From assembly GCA_001464425.1 (NCBI GenBank), contig LNEK01000044.1, positions 67,001 through 131,000 of the forward strand: 64,000 nt of DNA. The letters run 5' to 3'. This DNA is from Alphaproteobacteria bacterium Ga0077535. GTDB taxonomy: Bacteria; Pseudomonadota; Alphaproteobacteria; Caulobacterales; Aquidulcibacteraceae. Position 1 is the stretch's first letter; every line of letters begins with the position of its first letter. Positions 9,363 through 16,753 of the stretch are shown in pieces. Below the pieces are notes generated by a model, which was given only the letters and a program-made list of their open reading frames with translations, was not told the DNA's origin and ran no database searches. The position numbers and the translations under genes were made by a program.

Positions 9363-9800
9363 ATGACCGAGTTCCATCGCGTTACGCCGGCCTTCGCTGC
9401 AGCGGGCCAACTCAGTTCCGAAGACTTCGCGCGCGCCGCCGCCGAGGGCTTCCGTACCGTCATCGTCAATCGCCCCGAGGGGGAAGAGCCGGGGCAACCC
9501 AGCCTTGCGGAAATGCGCGCGGCGGCCGAGGCGGCGGGCCTAGCGTTCCACGCGGTGCCATTTTCTGGGCTGCCGCCGCCGCCGCAGGCGGTGGGTGCGA
9601 CAGCAGAACTGCTCGAGACGGCCGAGGGGCCCATCCTGGCCTATTGCCGAACCGGCAAACGCTCAATAATGGCCTGGGCCATGGCGCAAGCCCTTAGAGG
9701 GGGCCACCGCCCTGATGAAATCATCGCGTTGGCGGCAAAGGCAGGGTACGACTTAGAAGGGGCGCGTGGGGCGCTCGAAACTTTGGCGCCAAAGACCTGA
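9363..9800 (+). CDS. DUF442 / TIGR01244-family phosphatase-like protein
   Basis: 145-residue cytosolic protein of the beta-lactamase-hydrolase-like phosphatase family. It contains VIVNRPEGEEPGQPS near residue 38 and a CX5R loop, CRTGKRS, near residue 99. That loop is the cysteine-phosphatase P-loop of this family; members are often annotated as sulfurtransferases or found fused to persulfide dioxygenases. Here it stands alone, with no rhodanese or ETHE1 domain beside it. It is divergent from oppB. The reaction is not proven for any close relative I can name. Confidence 0.8.
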   Translation: MTEFHRVTPAFAAAGQLSSEDFARAAAEGFRTVIVNRPEGEEPGQPSLAEMRAAAEAAGLAFHAVPFSGLPPPPQAVGATAELLETAEGPILAYCRTGKRSIMAWAMAQALRGGHRPDEIIALAAKAGYDLEGARGALETLAPKT

Positions 9801-9914
9801 TTAGGCCGCTATTAGCAGCCATACGATCTTCAACATCACGATCAATGACAGGGCGAGCAGCACAGTGCGCACGCGATCCAATGCGAACAGGCAAATGGCG
9901 AATACCGTTTCCAT
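9801..9914 (-). CDS. Putative 37-residue single-pass membrane microprotein
   Basis: A short minus-strand frame fills the gap between two plus-strand genes. It starts METVFAICLFALDRVRT and ends in a long hydrophobic stretch, LLALSLIVMLKIVWLLIAA, interrupted by one Lys, so the product would be one membrane helix. Against it: no convincing Shine-Dalgarno is seen, and any 114-bp frame can arise by chance. For it: the gap is otherwise unexplained, and the composition (no Pro, almost all hydrophobic) is unlike the Arg/Pro/Ala-rich products of random frames in this GC-rich DNA. Confidence 0.4.
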   Translation of the reverse strand: METVFAICLFALDRVRTVLLALSLIVMLKIVWLLIAA

Positions 9915-9957
9915 TCGGCAAAGCGCTGCAAGCGCCGGGCCGCGGAGCATTTAAACC

Positions 9958-10914
9958 GTGACAGACGCAACGCCACGCGTGTTCCAGACCTCGGGTTCGG
10001 TCTGGCTTAAGGACTTCGAGTTCGGCCTCACCGGCTTAACCGTGCGCAAGACCGGCGCGCGCGTGCCCTACTCCCCTTCGGTCATCGCACAAGTCACCGC
10101 GTGGTTTCGCTTCTTTTTCGCCGCGCAGGCGATTGAGCCGCTCTCGCCGAGCTTCACCATCGCCTTTACGCCGGAGCGCGCGCGGCCTTGGTATTTGATC
10201 TGGGCCGTCTCCCGCGCATCTGGCGCCAAATTGGTGAAGGACGCATCGCAAGCCGATGTCGTCATGCATTTCGAAGACGCCACCTTCAGCCCCAACGATC
10301 CGCCGACAAAGCTACAGCCCGGCGTGAAGCTGGTGAATTTTAACTGCCGCGATGTCTCGAAAACGAACGTCGCGCGCGCCTGTGAAATCGCGTTCGGCAA
10401 TCGGCTCGCGGTTGATCCGATCGCACACTTTGGCCTCGCCGTCGAAAAATCCGAGATTAACGCGGCGCATGATGGCCGCATCGTTCAGTGCCCGACGCCG
10501 GCCATTCCGGGCCGTGTTTACCAGCGCGTTGTCGACAATCGCATGGCGTCCGATCTCGACCTCGTCGAGGATTTGCGCACCTCCACCGTCGGCGGAAGAC
10601 CCGTCGTTGTGTTTATCAAGCGCCGGCAAGTAACCAAACGCTTCCTCAATACGAACACAGAGGTGCTGCTGCGGGCGCCGGAAGATGTGTTCAGCCCCGA
10701 AGAGCTTGATCAGATCAGCGCGTTCGCGCGCGAGATCGGCCTTGAATGGGGTGGTGTTGACGTGTTGCGTGATCGGACTGACGGCAAGCTTTACATTGTT
10801 GACGCCAACAAGACCGACATGGGCCCGCCCATCGCGCTCAACTTGGCCGACAAGGTGAAAGCCACGCGCATGATGCGCGATGCGTTCCGCAAGTTCGTGC
10901 GCGGCGCGGCCTGA
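9958..10914 (+). CDS. ATP-grasp-like protein of unknown substrate
   Basis: 318-residue soluble protein with a GTG start preceded by GGAG at 10 nt. The C-terminal half has an ATP-grasp look: VVVFIKRRQVTKRFLNTNTE as a Lys-rich nucleotide-binding strand, EIGLEWGGVDVLRDRTDGKLY, and IVDANKTDMGPP, which matches the metal-binding 'D-x-N-x-t' end of ATP-grasp ligases. The N-terminal half (RARPWYLIWAVSRASGAKLVKD) could be a pre-ATP-grasp domain. It is followed 12 bp later by an MBL-fold hydrolase gene in the same direction. I do not recognise a named family, so ligase activity is inference. Confidence 0.6.
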   Translation: MTDATPRVFQTSGSVWLKDFEFGLTGLTVRKTGARVPYSPSVIAQVTAWFRFFFAAQAIEPLSPSFTIAFTPERARPWYLIWAVSRASGAKLVKDASQADVVMHFEDATFSPNDPPTKLQPGVKLVNFNCRDVSKTNVARACEIAFGNRLAVDPIAHFGLAVEKSEINAAHDGRIVQCPTPAIPGRVYQRVVDNRMASDLDLVEDLRTSTVGGRPVVVFIKRRQVTKRFLNTNTEVLLRAPEDVFSPEELDQISAFAREIGLEWGGVDVLRDRTDGKLYIVDANKTDMGPPIALNLADKVKATRMMRDAFRKFVRGAA

Positions 10915-10926
10915 GAACCAGCTCCA

Positions 10927-11832
10927 ATGGCGTCCAAGATCCCGTTCGTCCGTGAAATGGACTTTGAGTACGAGCGCGCGCAGCAGGTCAGCCCGCTGAT
11001 CCGCCGGCTCGTCGCCAACAATCCGGGCCCGTTCACCTTCCGCGGCACCGGCGTCTACATTATCGGCCAAGGCGAAGTCGCCATCATCGATCCCGGCCCG
11101 GACGATGATGAACACATCGAAGCGCTGCTGCGCGCGGTCGAGGGCGAGCGCGTGACGCACATTCTCGTCACCCATCGCCACATGGACCACTCGCCTGCCG
11201 CGCATCCGCTGGCGGCGCGCACTGGCGCGAAAGTTTATTCGAGCACCATTCCGCCGAAGCCCAGCGATTGCGATGCGCTGCGTCTCGAAGCGTCCGACGA
11301 TCATCTCTTCCAGCCCGACATCAATGTCAGCGATGGCGATCGCTTCAGCGGGCCGGGCTGGACGATCGAAGCGGTGTTCACGCCGGGCCACACGACCAAC
11401 CACATGGCCTACGCGCTGATCGAAGAAAACGCGCTCTTCCCCGGCGATCACATCATGGGCTGGTCCACCACTGTCATCGGCCCGCCAGATGGCGACATGA
11501 CCGATTATTTGAACAGCCTCGAAAAAGTGCGCGACCGGAATTTTTCGACGCTTTGGCCAACGCATGGCCCGCCAGTGCGCGAAGCGACGCCGTTCGTGCA
11601 GGCTTTCATCGATCACCGCCTCGAGCGCGAAGCGCAGATCATTGAGCAAATGCGCGCCGGCAAAACCGCGATCAAAGACATGGTCTCGGTGATCTATGCG
11701 GATGTCGACAAACGCCTGCATCCCGCCGCCTGCCACAGCGTGCTCGCGCACATGATCCGGCTGGTGGAGCTTGGCCAGGTTGAGACGATTGGCGCCCCGT
11801 GCGTTGAAAGCGTCTACGCGCTCCGAGATTGA
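10927..11832 (+). CDS. MBL-fold metallo-hydrolase, LACTB2-like
   Basis: 301-residue metallo-beta-lactamase-fold protein. The zinc motif is THRHMDHSPA near residue 80 (HxHxDH), with further ligands in FTPGHTTNH and ALFPGDHIMG. The C-terminal ~70 residues (RAGKTAIKDMVSVIYADVDKR onward) match the winged-helix tail of LACTB2-like ribonuclease/hydrolases. YIIGQGEVAIIDPGPDDDEH is the usual N-terminal beta region. It probably forms an operon with the ATP-grasp-like gene upstream. The substrate is unknown; relatives include both thioesterase-like enzymes and single-strand RNA endonucleases. Confidence 0.85.
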   Translation: MASKIPFVREMDFEYERAQQVSPLIRRLVANNPGPFTFRGTGVYIIGQGEVAIIDPGPDDDEHIEALLRAVEGERVTHILVTHRHMDHSPAAHPLAARTGAKVYSSTIPPKPSDCDALRLEASDDHLFQPDINVSDGDRFSGPGWTIEAVFTPGHTTNHMAYALIEENALFPGDHIMGWSTTVIGPPDGDMTDYLNSLEKVRDRNFSTLWPTHGPPVREATPFVQAFIDHRLEREAQIIEQMRAGKTAIKDMVSVIYADVDKRLHPAACHSVLAHMIRLVELGQVETIGAPCVESVYALRD

Positions 11833-11841
11833 GCCGCCCTC

Positions 11842-11968
11842 CTCGCCCTTGATGGGTGAGGCGTCCGCGAACGACGTGGGTGATGGCGCGGTTGGTCTAA
11901 AAACACTGTGCAGTCACCCACTCAGTCAGCCCGCATCGCGCGCTGACAACTCGCCCACCAAGGGCGAG
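11842..11968. repeat. Nested inverted repeat (IR-1)
   Basis: 19-nt arms at 11842-11860 (CTCGCCCTTGATGGGTGAG) and 11950-11968 match in inverted orientation at 17 of 19 positions. A second pair, GTGGGTGA at 11877 and TCACCCAC at 11914, nests inside. The whole 127-bp unit can fold on itself. It starts 10 bp after the MBL stop codon and resembles dispersed palindromic intergenic elements, though the window contains no second copy I could find. Confidence 0.6.
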
Positions 11969-12032
11969 CTGGTACGCAGCGTGCGCACTTTTATGCGCCG
12001 CTGGTTTTTAATCGCTACCTCCCAAGTGGGAG

Positions 12033-12123
12033 AACGGGGCGCGTGCGCCGCGCAGAGTAGTCTCTAAGGGCTTGCTGCCTACGCAGCTCGCGTTGCACGC
12101 GCCCCGTTGTCCGATCGTTTTTT
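12033..12123 (+). repeat. Inverted repeat with T-tract (IR-2), possible structured RNA or terminator
   Basis: Perfect 14-nt inverted arms (AACGGGGCGCGTGC at 12033-12046; complement at 12095-12108) enclose 48 nt that contain an inner GCTGC-CTAC-GCAGC hairpin. Six T residues follow at 12118-12123 on the plus strand. The long stem plus T-run could be a terminator or the end of a small RNA. No promoter was identified. Confidence 0.5.
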
Positions 12124-12500
12124 CCGGCTTGGGCCCGAGGAGTTGTAAGATGCTGACGATGGCCAGCTCGCCTCCTTTACGATGGGCGCGGGGTTTATGT
12201 GCGTTCCGGTAGTCTGGACCGCTCCCGCTTTCGCCGCGGACCCGCCATCGACGGATTCGCAACGCAGGGCTTAGCTCCATGCCCTTTTCGCCGGTGCTGC
12301 GGGCAAGGTGTCCGTCACCTTGGACTTTGCGGTTTCACTCCCCGCAAACATTTGATGGATCTCCGCGAAACATCGCTTCGATCACTCCCGCCGACCGTGT
12401 CACGCACCTTTCGAGTTTCGGACGTCTACGAAAGCTCCCGTGTGCGGACGAGACAAGTGTAGGCACGGTTTGAACTCGGTCGGATTGGTGCGCTCAATTT

Positions 12501-12597
12501 TTGTAAGTTGGAGCGCGCGGCTCCGCCGCGCATTGGCGCTTAAGGCTTGAGGCGCTTGCGCAAAATGCGGCGCGGAGCGCCGCGCTCCAACTTGCAA
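12501..12597. repeat. Inverted pair of REP-like palindromic units (IR-3)
   Basis: 34-nt arms (12501-12534 and 12564-12597) are near-identical in inverted orientation, both bounded by TTG-AAGTTGGAGCGC-type sequence, and each arm is itself a GC palindrome (for example GCGCGGCTCCGCCGCGC). A 29-bp spacer separates them. Paired GC palindromes in opposite orientation are the hallmark of REP/BIME-type intergenic elements. No RAYT transposase is in the window. Confidence 0.6.
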
Positions 12598-12615
12598 GCA
12601 GTGGCGCTCAGTGTT

Positions 12616-12635
12616 GGATAGAGGCGGGTCTATCC
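12616..12635 (-). terminator. Hairpin downstream of dnaJ
   Basis: Seven-base perfect arms (GGATAGA / TCTATCC) with a 6-nt loop, 15 nt past the dnaJ stop on the minus strand. There is no T-tract, so it may be an RNA 3'-end stabiliser or part of the repeat cluster rather than an intrinsic terminator. Confidence 0.4.
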
Positions 12636-12650
12636 CCCTAGCTTGCGCGT

Positions 12651-13811
12651 TTAGCGCGACGGGCCTTCGCTCGACGCGTCGAAGAACTTCTTCATGCTGG
12701 CGAAGAAGCCTTGGGTTTGCGGGTGGGCTTCCTCGCCGCAATCCTTGGCGAATTCTTCGAGCAGCTTGCGTTGCTTGGCGCTCAGATTCACGGGCGTTTC
12801 CACCAAGAGCTCGACGTGGAGGTCGCCGCGATCCTTGCCGCGCAGGTGCGTCATGCCTTTGCCTTTGACGCGGAAGCGGCGGCCGGTTTGCGCGCCCGCG
12901 GGGATCGTCACCTTGGCGCGGTCGCCTTCGATGGTGGGAATTTCGATTTCACCGCCGAGCGCTGCTTTGCACATCGGCGTCGGTGCGCGGCAGTAGAGAT
13001 CGGGCCCGTCGCGCTCGAACAGGGCGTGCGGTTTTACCGAGAGGAAAAGATAAAGATCACCGGAAGGCCCGCCGCGTGCGCCGCCATCGCCTTCGCCGGC
13101 TAAACGGATGCGCGTGCCATCTTCGACGCCGGCCGGAATCTTGACCGAGAGCGTGCGTTCTTTCTGCACCGCGCCGCGGCCGCCACAGCTCTTGCACGGC
13201 GTCTTGATCGATTGGCCGCGGCCGTTGCAGTTCGGGCAGGTGCGCACCATGCGGAACATGCCTTGCTGGGCGCGGACTTGGCCTTGGCCGGCGCAGGTGC
13301 GGCAGGTTTCGAGCGGCGCGTTGCCTTCCGAGCCTGAGCCGCTGCACGGCTCGCACTTTTGCGCGCGCGGCACGACGATCTCGCGCTCGCTGCCCTTGAA
13401 GGCTTGTTCGAGCGTGATCTCGATATCGTAGCGGAGATCGGCGCCGCGGGCAGGGCCGGTGCGGCCACGGCCGCCGGCGAACATCTCTTCGAAGCCGCCG
13501 CCGAAGATCTCGTTGAAGATGTCGGAGAAGTCGTTGAAGCCCGCCGAGCCTGGACCAAAGCCTGGCCCGCCGCCGGGGCCGCCGCCTACGCCAGCTTTGC
13601 CGTAGCGATCGTACGCGGCGCGTTTTTGCGGATCGGAGAGAACCGAATAGGCCTCGCCGATTTCCTTGAACTTATCTTCGGAGACTTTGCAGCCCGGGTT
13701 TTGATCCGGGTGCAGCTTCATCGCCAGCTTGCGGAACGCTGACTTGATCGCAGCGGCGTCCGCATCGCGCGGCACGCCGAGGATCTCATAATAATCGCGT
13801 TCAGCACTCAT
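12651..13811 (-). CDS. dnaJ: Chaperone DnaJ (Hsp40)
   Basis: 386-residue co-chaperone that delivers clients to DnaK and stimulates its ATPase. The J domain holds HPD (KLHPDQNPG), followed by a Gly/Phe-rich linker (GGGPGGGPGFGPGS) and four zinc-binding CxxCxGxG repeats: CEPCSGSG, CRTCAGQG, CPNCNGRG and CKSCGGRG. The two C-terminal substrate-binding domains follow. MSAERDYYEILG at 13811 is the usual start; an ATG 4 codons upstream would add MGRV. It lies 109 bp downstream of dnaK on the same strand, with a hairpin in the gap. Confidence 0.97.
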   Translation of the reverse strand: MSAERDYYEILGVPRDADAAAIKSAFRKLAMKLHPDQNPGCKVSEDKFKEIGEAYSVLSDPQKRAAYDRYGKAGVGGGPGGGPGFGPGSAGFNDFSDIFNEIFGGGFEEMFAGGRGRTGPARGADLRYDIEITLEQAFKGSEREIVVPRAQKCEPCSGSGSEGNAPLETCRTCAGQGQVRAQQGMFRMVRTCPNCNGRGQSIKTPCKSCGGRGAVQKERTLSVKIPAGVEDGTRIRLAGEGDGGARGGPSGDLYLFLSVKPHALFERDGPDLYCRAPTPMCKAALGGEIEIPTIEGDRAKVTIPAGAQTGRRFRVKGKGMTHLRGKDRGDLHVELLVETPVNLSAKQRKLLEEFAKDCGEEAHPQTQGFFASMKKFFDASSEGPSR

Positions 13812-13834
13812 GACGCGACCCACATGAGAAAGGA

Positions 13835-13862
13835 GCGGCTTCCTCGCAAGGAGGAGAACCGC
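13835..13862 (-). promoter_or_regulatory. Hairpin between dnaK and dnaJ
   Basis: GCGG/CCGC plus a purine/pyrimidine-rich inner stem (TTCTCCTCC with GAGGAA, one bulge) around a TTGC loop, 24 nt upstream of the dnaJ start on the minus strand. It could attenuate dnaJ transcription relative to dnaK or mark an RNA-processing site. Its role is inferred from position only. Confidence 0.4.
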
Positions 13863-13920
13863 CCCATGTCAGTTGGGAAAAAGCGCTGCGACATCGCCCG
13901 ACCTCGATGACGTGATTGGC

Positions 13921-15822
13921 TTAAGCGCTTTTCTTGCCGTCGACTTCTTCGAAGTCGGCGTCGACGACACCTTCTTCGTCGGAGCCGCCGCTGCCGCCGC
14001 CGTCACCGCCGGGGCCGGCGCCGCCATAGAGGGCTTCGCCGATCTTCATCGACGCTTGCACGAGGGCCTGCGTCTTGGCGGCGATGTCAGAGGTGTTCTC
14101 GGTTTCGAGCGAGGTCTTCAAAGCGGCGATGGCTTGCTCGATCGCGGTCTTGTCCGCGGCCGGGATCTTATCGCCGTTCTCGATGAGCTGCTTTTCGGTG
14201 GCGTGGACCAGGGCTTCGCCTTGGTTCTTCGCTTCCGCCAGTTCGCGCCGCGATTTGTCTTCGCCGGCGTGCTCTTCGGCTTCCTTGACCATGCGCTGGA
14301 TGTCGGCGTCGCTGAGACCGCCCGACGGTTGGATGCGCATGTTCTGTTCTTTGTTGGTCGCCTTATCCTTGGCGCCGACCGAGACGATGCCGTTCGCATC
14401 GATGTCGAAGGTGACTTCGATCTGCGGCATGCCGCGCGGGGAGGGCGGAATGCCGACGAGGTCGAACTGACCGAGCGGGCGGTTGTCCGCCGCCATTTCG
14501 CGCTCGCCTTGGAAGACGCGGATGGTGACCGCGTTTTGGTTGTCTTCGGCGGTCGAGAAGATTTGGCTCTTCTTGGTCGGGATCGTGGTGTTGCGTTCGA
14601 TCAGGCGGGTGAACACGCCGCCAAGCGTTTCGATGCCGAGCGAGAGCGGGGTGACGTCGAGCAGGACGACGTTCTTCACGTCGCCTTGCAGCACGCCGGC
14701 TTGGATGGCGGCGCCGACGGCGACGACTTCATCCGGGTTGACGCCCTTGTGCGGCTCGCGGCCGAAGAATTCTTTCACGACCTGCTGGATCTTCGGCATG
14801 CGCGTCATGCCGCCGACGAGCACCACTTCCTTGATGTCGGAAGCAGAGAGGCCGGCGTCTTTCAGCGCGGCTTTGCAGGGGCCGAGCGTGCGCTGCACCA
14901 GATCTTCGACGAGCGATTCATACTTCGCGCGTGTGATCTTCATGTTGAGGTGGACGGGGCCGCTCGCGTTCGCGGTGATGAAGGGGATGCTGACGTCGAA
15001 CTCGGCGCGCGAGGAGAGCTCTTTCTTGGCCTGTTCGGACACTTCCTTCAGGCGCTGGAGGGCGAGCTTGTCTTGGCGCAGATCGATGCCGTTCTGCTTT
15101 TTGAACTCGTCGGCCAGGTAATTCAGGATGCGGATGTCGAAGTCTTCCCCGCCCAGGAACGTATCGCCGTTGGTGGAGCGGACTTCGAAGACGCCGTCGC
15201 CGATTTCGAGGATCGAGACGTCGAACGTGCCGCCGCCGAGGTCATAGACGGCGATGGTTTTGTTGGCGCCGGTTTTGTCGAGGCCATAGGCGAGAGCGGC
15301 TGCGGTCGGTTCGTTGATGATGCGCAGCACTTCGAGGCCGGCGATCTTGCCGGCGTCTTTCGTGGCTTGGCGTTGGGCATCGTTGAAATAAGCAGGAACC
15401 GTTATGACGGCCTGCGTCACTGGCTCACCGAGATAATCTTCCGCCGTCTGCTTCATCTTCTGCAGCACGAAGGCGGAGATTTCTGAAGGAGAATATTTCT
15501 TGTCGCGGCCTTCGAGCCAAGCGTCGCCGTTCGGACCTTTGACGATCTTGTACGGGACAAGATCCATGTCCTTCTTGGTGATCGGATCGTCGAAGGAGCG
15601 GCCGATGAGGCGCTTCACTGCGTAATAGGTGTGGGTTGGGTTGGTGATGGCTTGGCGCGCTGCCTGAATGCCGATGAGGCGCTCGCCGCTTTCGTTGAAG
15701 GCCACAACGGAGGGCGTCGTGTTCGCGCCTTCAGCGTTGACGATGACCTTCGGCTGGCCGCCTTCCATGACGGCGACACACGAATTGGTCGTGCCAAGAT
15801 CGATACCGATCACTTTACCCAT
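13921..15822 (-). CDS. dnaK: Molecular chaperone DnaK (Hsp70)
   Basis: 633-residue Hsp70. The nucleotide-binding domain begins [19 protein letters not shown] and contains [17 protein letters not shown], the [11 protein letters not shown] signature and [15 protein letters not shown]. The interdomain linker region [18 protein letters not shown] leads to the substrate-binding domain; the lid ends in a Gly-rich tail and the conserved acidic end [13 protein letters not shown]. Length is normal. It is the first gene of a dnaK-dnaJ operon. GrpE and HrcA are encoded about 7 kb away rather than here. The 298-bp upstream gap holds a heat-shock promoter candidate. Confidence 0.98.
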   Translation of the reverse strand: MGKVIGIDLGTTNSCVAVMEGGQPKVIVNAEGANTTPSVVAFNESGERLIGIQAARQAITNPTHTYYAVKRLIGRSFDDPITKKDMDLVPYKIVKGPNGDAWLEGRDKKYSPSEISAFVLQKMKQTAEDYLGEPVTQAVITVPAYFNDAQRQATKDAGKIAGLEVLRIINEPTAAALAYGLDKTGANKTIAVYDLGGGTFDVSILEIGDGVFEVRSTNGDTFLGGEDFDIRILNYLADEFKKQNGIDLRQDKLALQRLKEVSEQAKKELSSRAEFDVSIPFITANASGPVHLNMKITRAKYESLVEDLVQRTLGPCKAALKDAGLSASDIKEVVLVGGMTRMPKIQQVVKEFFGREPHKGVNPDEVVAVGAAIQAGVLQGDVKNVVLLDVTPLSLGIETLGGVFTRLIERNTTIPTKKSQIFSTAEDNQNAVTIRVFQGEREMAADNRPLGQFDLVGIPPSPRGMPQIEVTFDIDANGIVSVGAKDKATNKEQNMRIQPSGGLSDADIQRMVKEAEEHAGEDKSRRELAEAKNQGEALVHATEKQLIENGDKIPAADKTAIEQAIAALKTSLETENTSDIAAKTQALVQASMKIGEALYGGAGPGGDGGGSGGSDEEGVVDADFEEVDGKKSA

Positions 15823-15966
15823 TGCTTAGTCCTCGTTCCTTTCAGCAGCGCAGCTTCGTCTTGGGACCCATGGCATGGCGTCCGCGAGTGCTGCGTCCTG
15901 TCCTTCAATCAAAGCGGTTAAACGACTTAGCGCCCCGTCCCAAGCACCAAGCCGCTTCGTTCCGGG

Positions 15967-15997
15967 TTCATGTGGTGTATCGCCTAGGACGTGCAAG
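15967..15997 (-). promoter_or_regulatory. Candidate sigma-32 promoter for dnaK
   Basis: On the minus strand CTTGCA (15997-15992), 16 nt, then CCACATGAA (15975-15967) approximates the heat-shock consensus CTTGAA / CCCCATTTA, about 145 nt before dnaK. A second, shorter-spaced candidate (CTTGAG, 11 nt, CCACATAGG) lies further upstream near 16045-16070. Both deviate at several positions. The rest of the 15823-16120 gap shows only an 8-bp inverted repeat (16043-16050 and 16107-16114). Confidence 0.3.
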
Positions 15998-16120
15998 GCT
16001 TTTGGGGAGCGATAGCCGCATTCTTTGAGAGGAAATAGGGGAGCGCCTATGTGGCTTTGATCTGGCTCAAGGCTCCGCCGGAACAAAAAAGAAACCGAAC
16101 ACCTAGATAGGCGCTTCAGA

Positions 16121-16753
16121 ATGACCCGCCCGGCTTCAGATCTCGACGGCTTCCGGCTTTGGCCAGGCCTGCTCGATCGCGCCGCCCAAGAGGCGCTGCG
16201 CGATGAGGTGTTCGCGCGCATGCGGGCAGGGCCGCTCTACATTCCGCGGATGCCGAAATCGGGCCTGCCGATGCGGGTGCGCATGACGAATTTCGGTTCG
16301 CTCGGTTGGGTCACCGATAAGGAGCAGGGCTATCGGTATCAGGACACCCATCCTGAGACTGGGCGTCCGTGGCCGGAGATGCCGCCGCAAGTGCTGGCGC
16401 TGTGGCGCGCGCTGAGCGGCTACGACGCTGAGCCGGAGGCGTGCCTGGTCAATCTCTATGAGGGCGATGCACGCATGGGATTGCACGTCGATAGCGACGA
16501 GGACGCGTGGGATGCGCCGGTGCTGTCGATCTCGCTCGGCGACACCGCGATCTTTCGCATCGGCGGCAGCGTGCGTTCCGACCCGACGCGGAGCGTGCGT
16601 TTAGCGTCGGGCGATGTGTGCATGCTCGGCGGCGCGGCGCGGCGCGCGTACCACGGCGTGGATCGAATCCTGCCGGGTACGTCGCGCTTATTGCCGAAAG
16701 GCGGGCGGCTTAATTTGACGGTGCGGCGGGTGACGGTTCCGGCGCAGGCGTAG
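16121..16753 (+). CDS. alkB: Alpha-ketoglutarate-dependent dioxygenase AlkB
   Basis: 210-residue Fe(II)/2-oxoglutarate dioxygenase that removes alkyl groups such as 1-methyladenine and 3-methylcytosine from DNA or RNA by oxidation. The iron triad is visible: His and Asp in LHVDSDE near residues 127-129 and the distal His in AYHGVDRI near 179; the oxoglutarate-binding Arg lies in LNLTVRR. PLYIPRMPKSGLPMRVRMTN is the substrate-side region. Its 3' end overlaps the 3' end of the convergent M48 protease gene by 44 bp. No Ada-type regulator is adjacent. Confidence 0.93.
   Translation: MTRPASDLDGFRLWPGLLDRAAQEALRDEVFARMRAGPLYIPRMPKSGLPMRVRMTNFGSLGWVTDKEQGYRYQDTHPETGRPWPEMPPQVLALWRALSGYDAEPEACLVNLYEGDARMGLHVDSDEDAWDAPVLSISLGDTAIFRIGGSVRSDPTRSVRLASGDVCMLGGAARRAYHGVDRILPGTSRLLPKGGRLNLTVRRVTVPAQA

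Larger units (their letters stand above)
11833..12650. other. 818-bp convergent intergenic region without a convincing gene
   Basis: This gap separates the 3' ends of the MBL gene and dnaJ. Frames in it have Arg/Ser/Pro-rich products with no recognisable motif and no good ribosome-binding site. It holds at least three large inverted repeats and one small hairpin, listed separately. The stretch between about 12125 and 12500 shows nothing I can name. Confidence 0.7.

Noticed and set aside
12008-12280. A 90-codon minus-strand frame in the same gap
   Set aside because: It crosses the perfect inverted repeat IR-2, and its product looks like translated repeat DNA.
12199-12462. An 87-codon plus-strand frame in the 11.8-12.6 kb gap
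   Set aside because: Arg/Ser-rich product, no ribosome-binding site, no recognisable domain.
13873-15486. A 537-codon plus-strand frame opposite dnaK
   Set aside because: Antisense to DnaK, an unmistakable gene; the product is a low-complexity Val/Asp/Arg/Phe mix.
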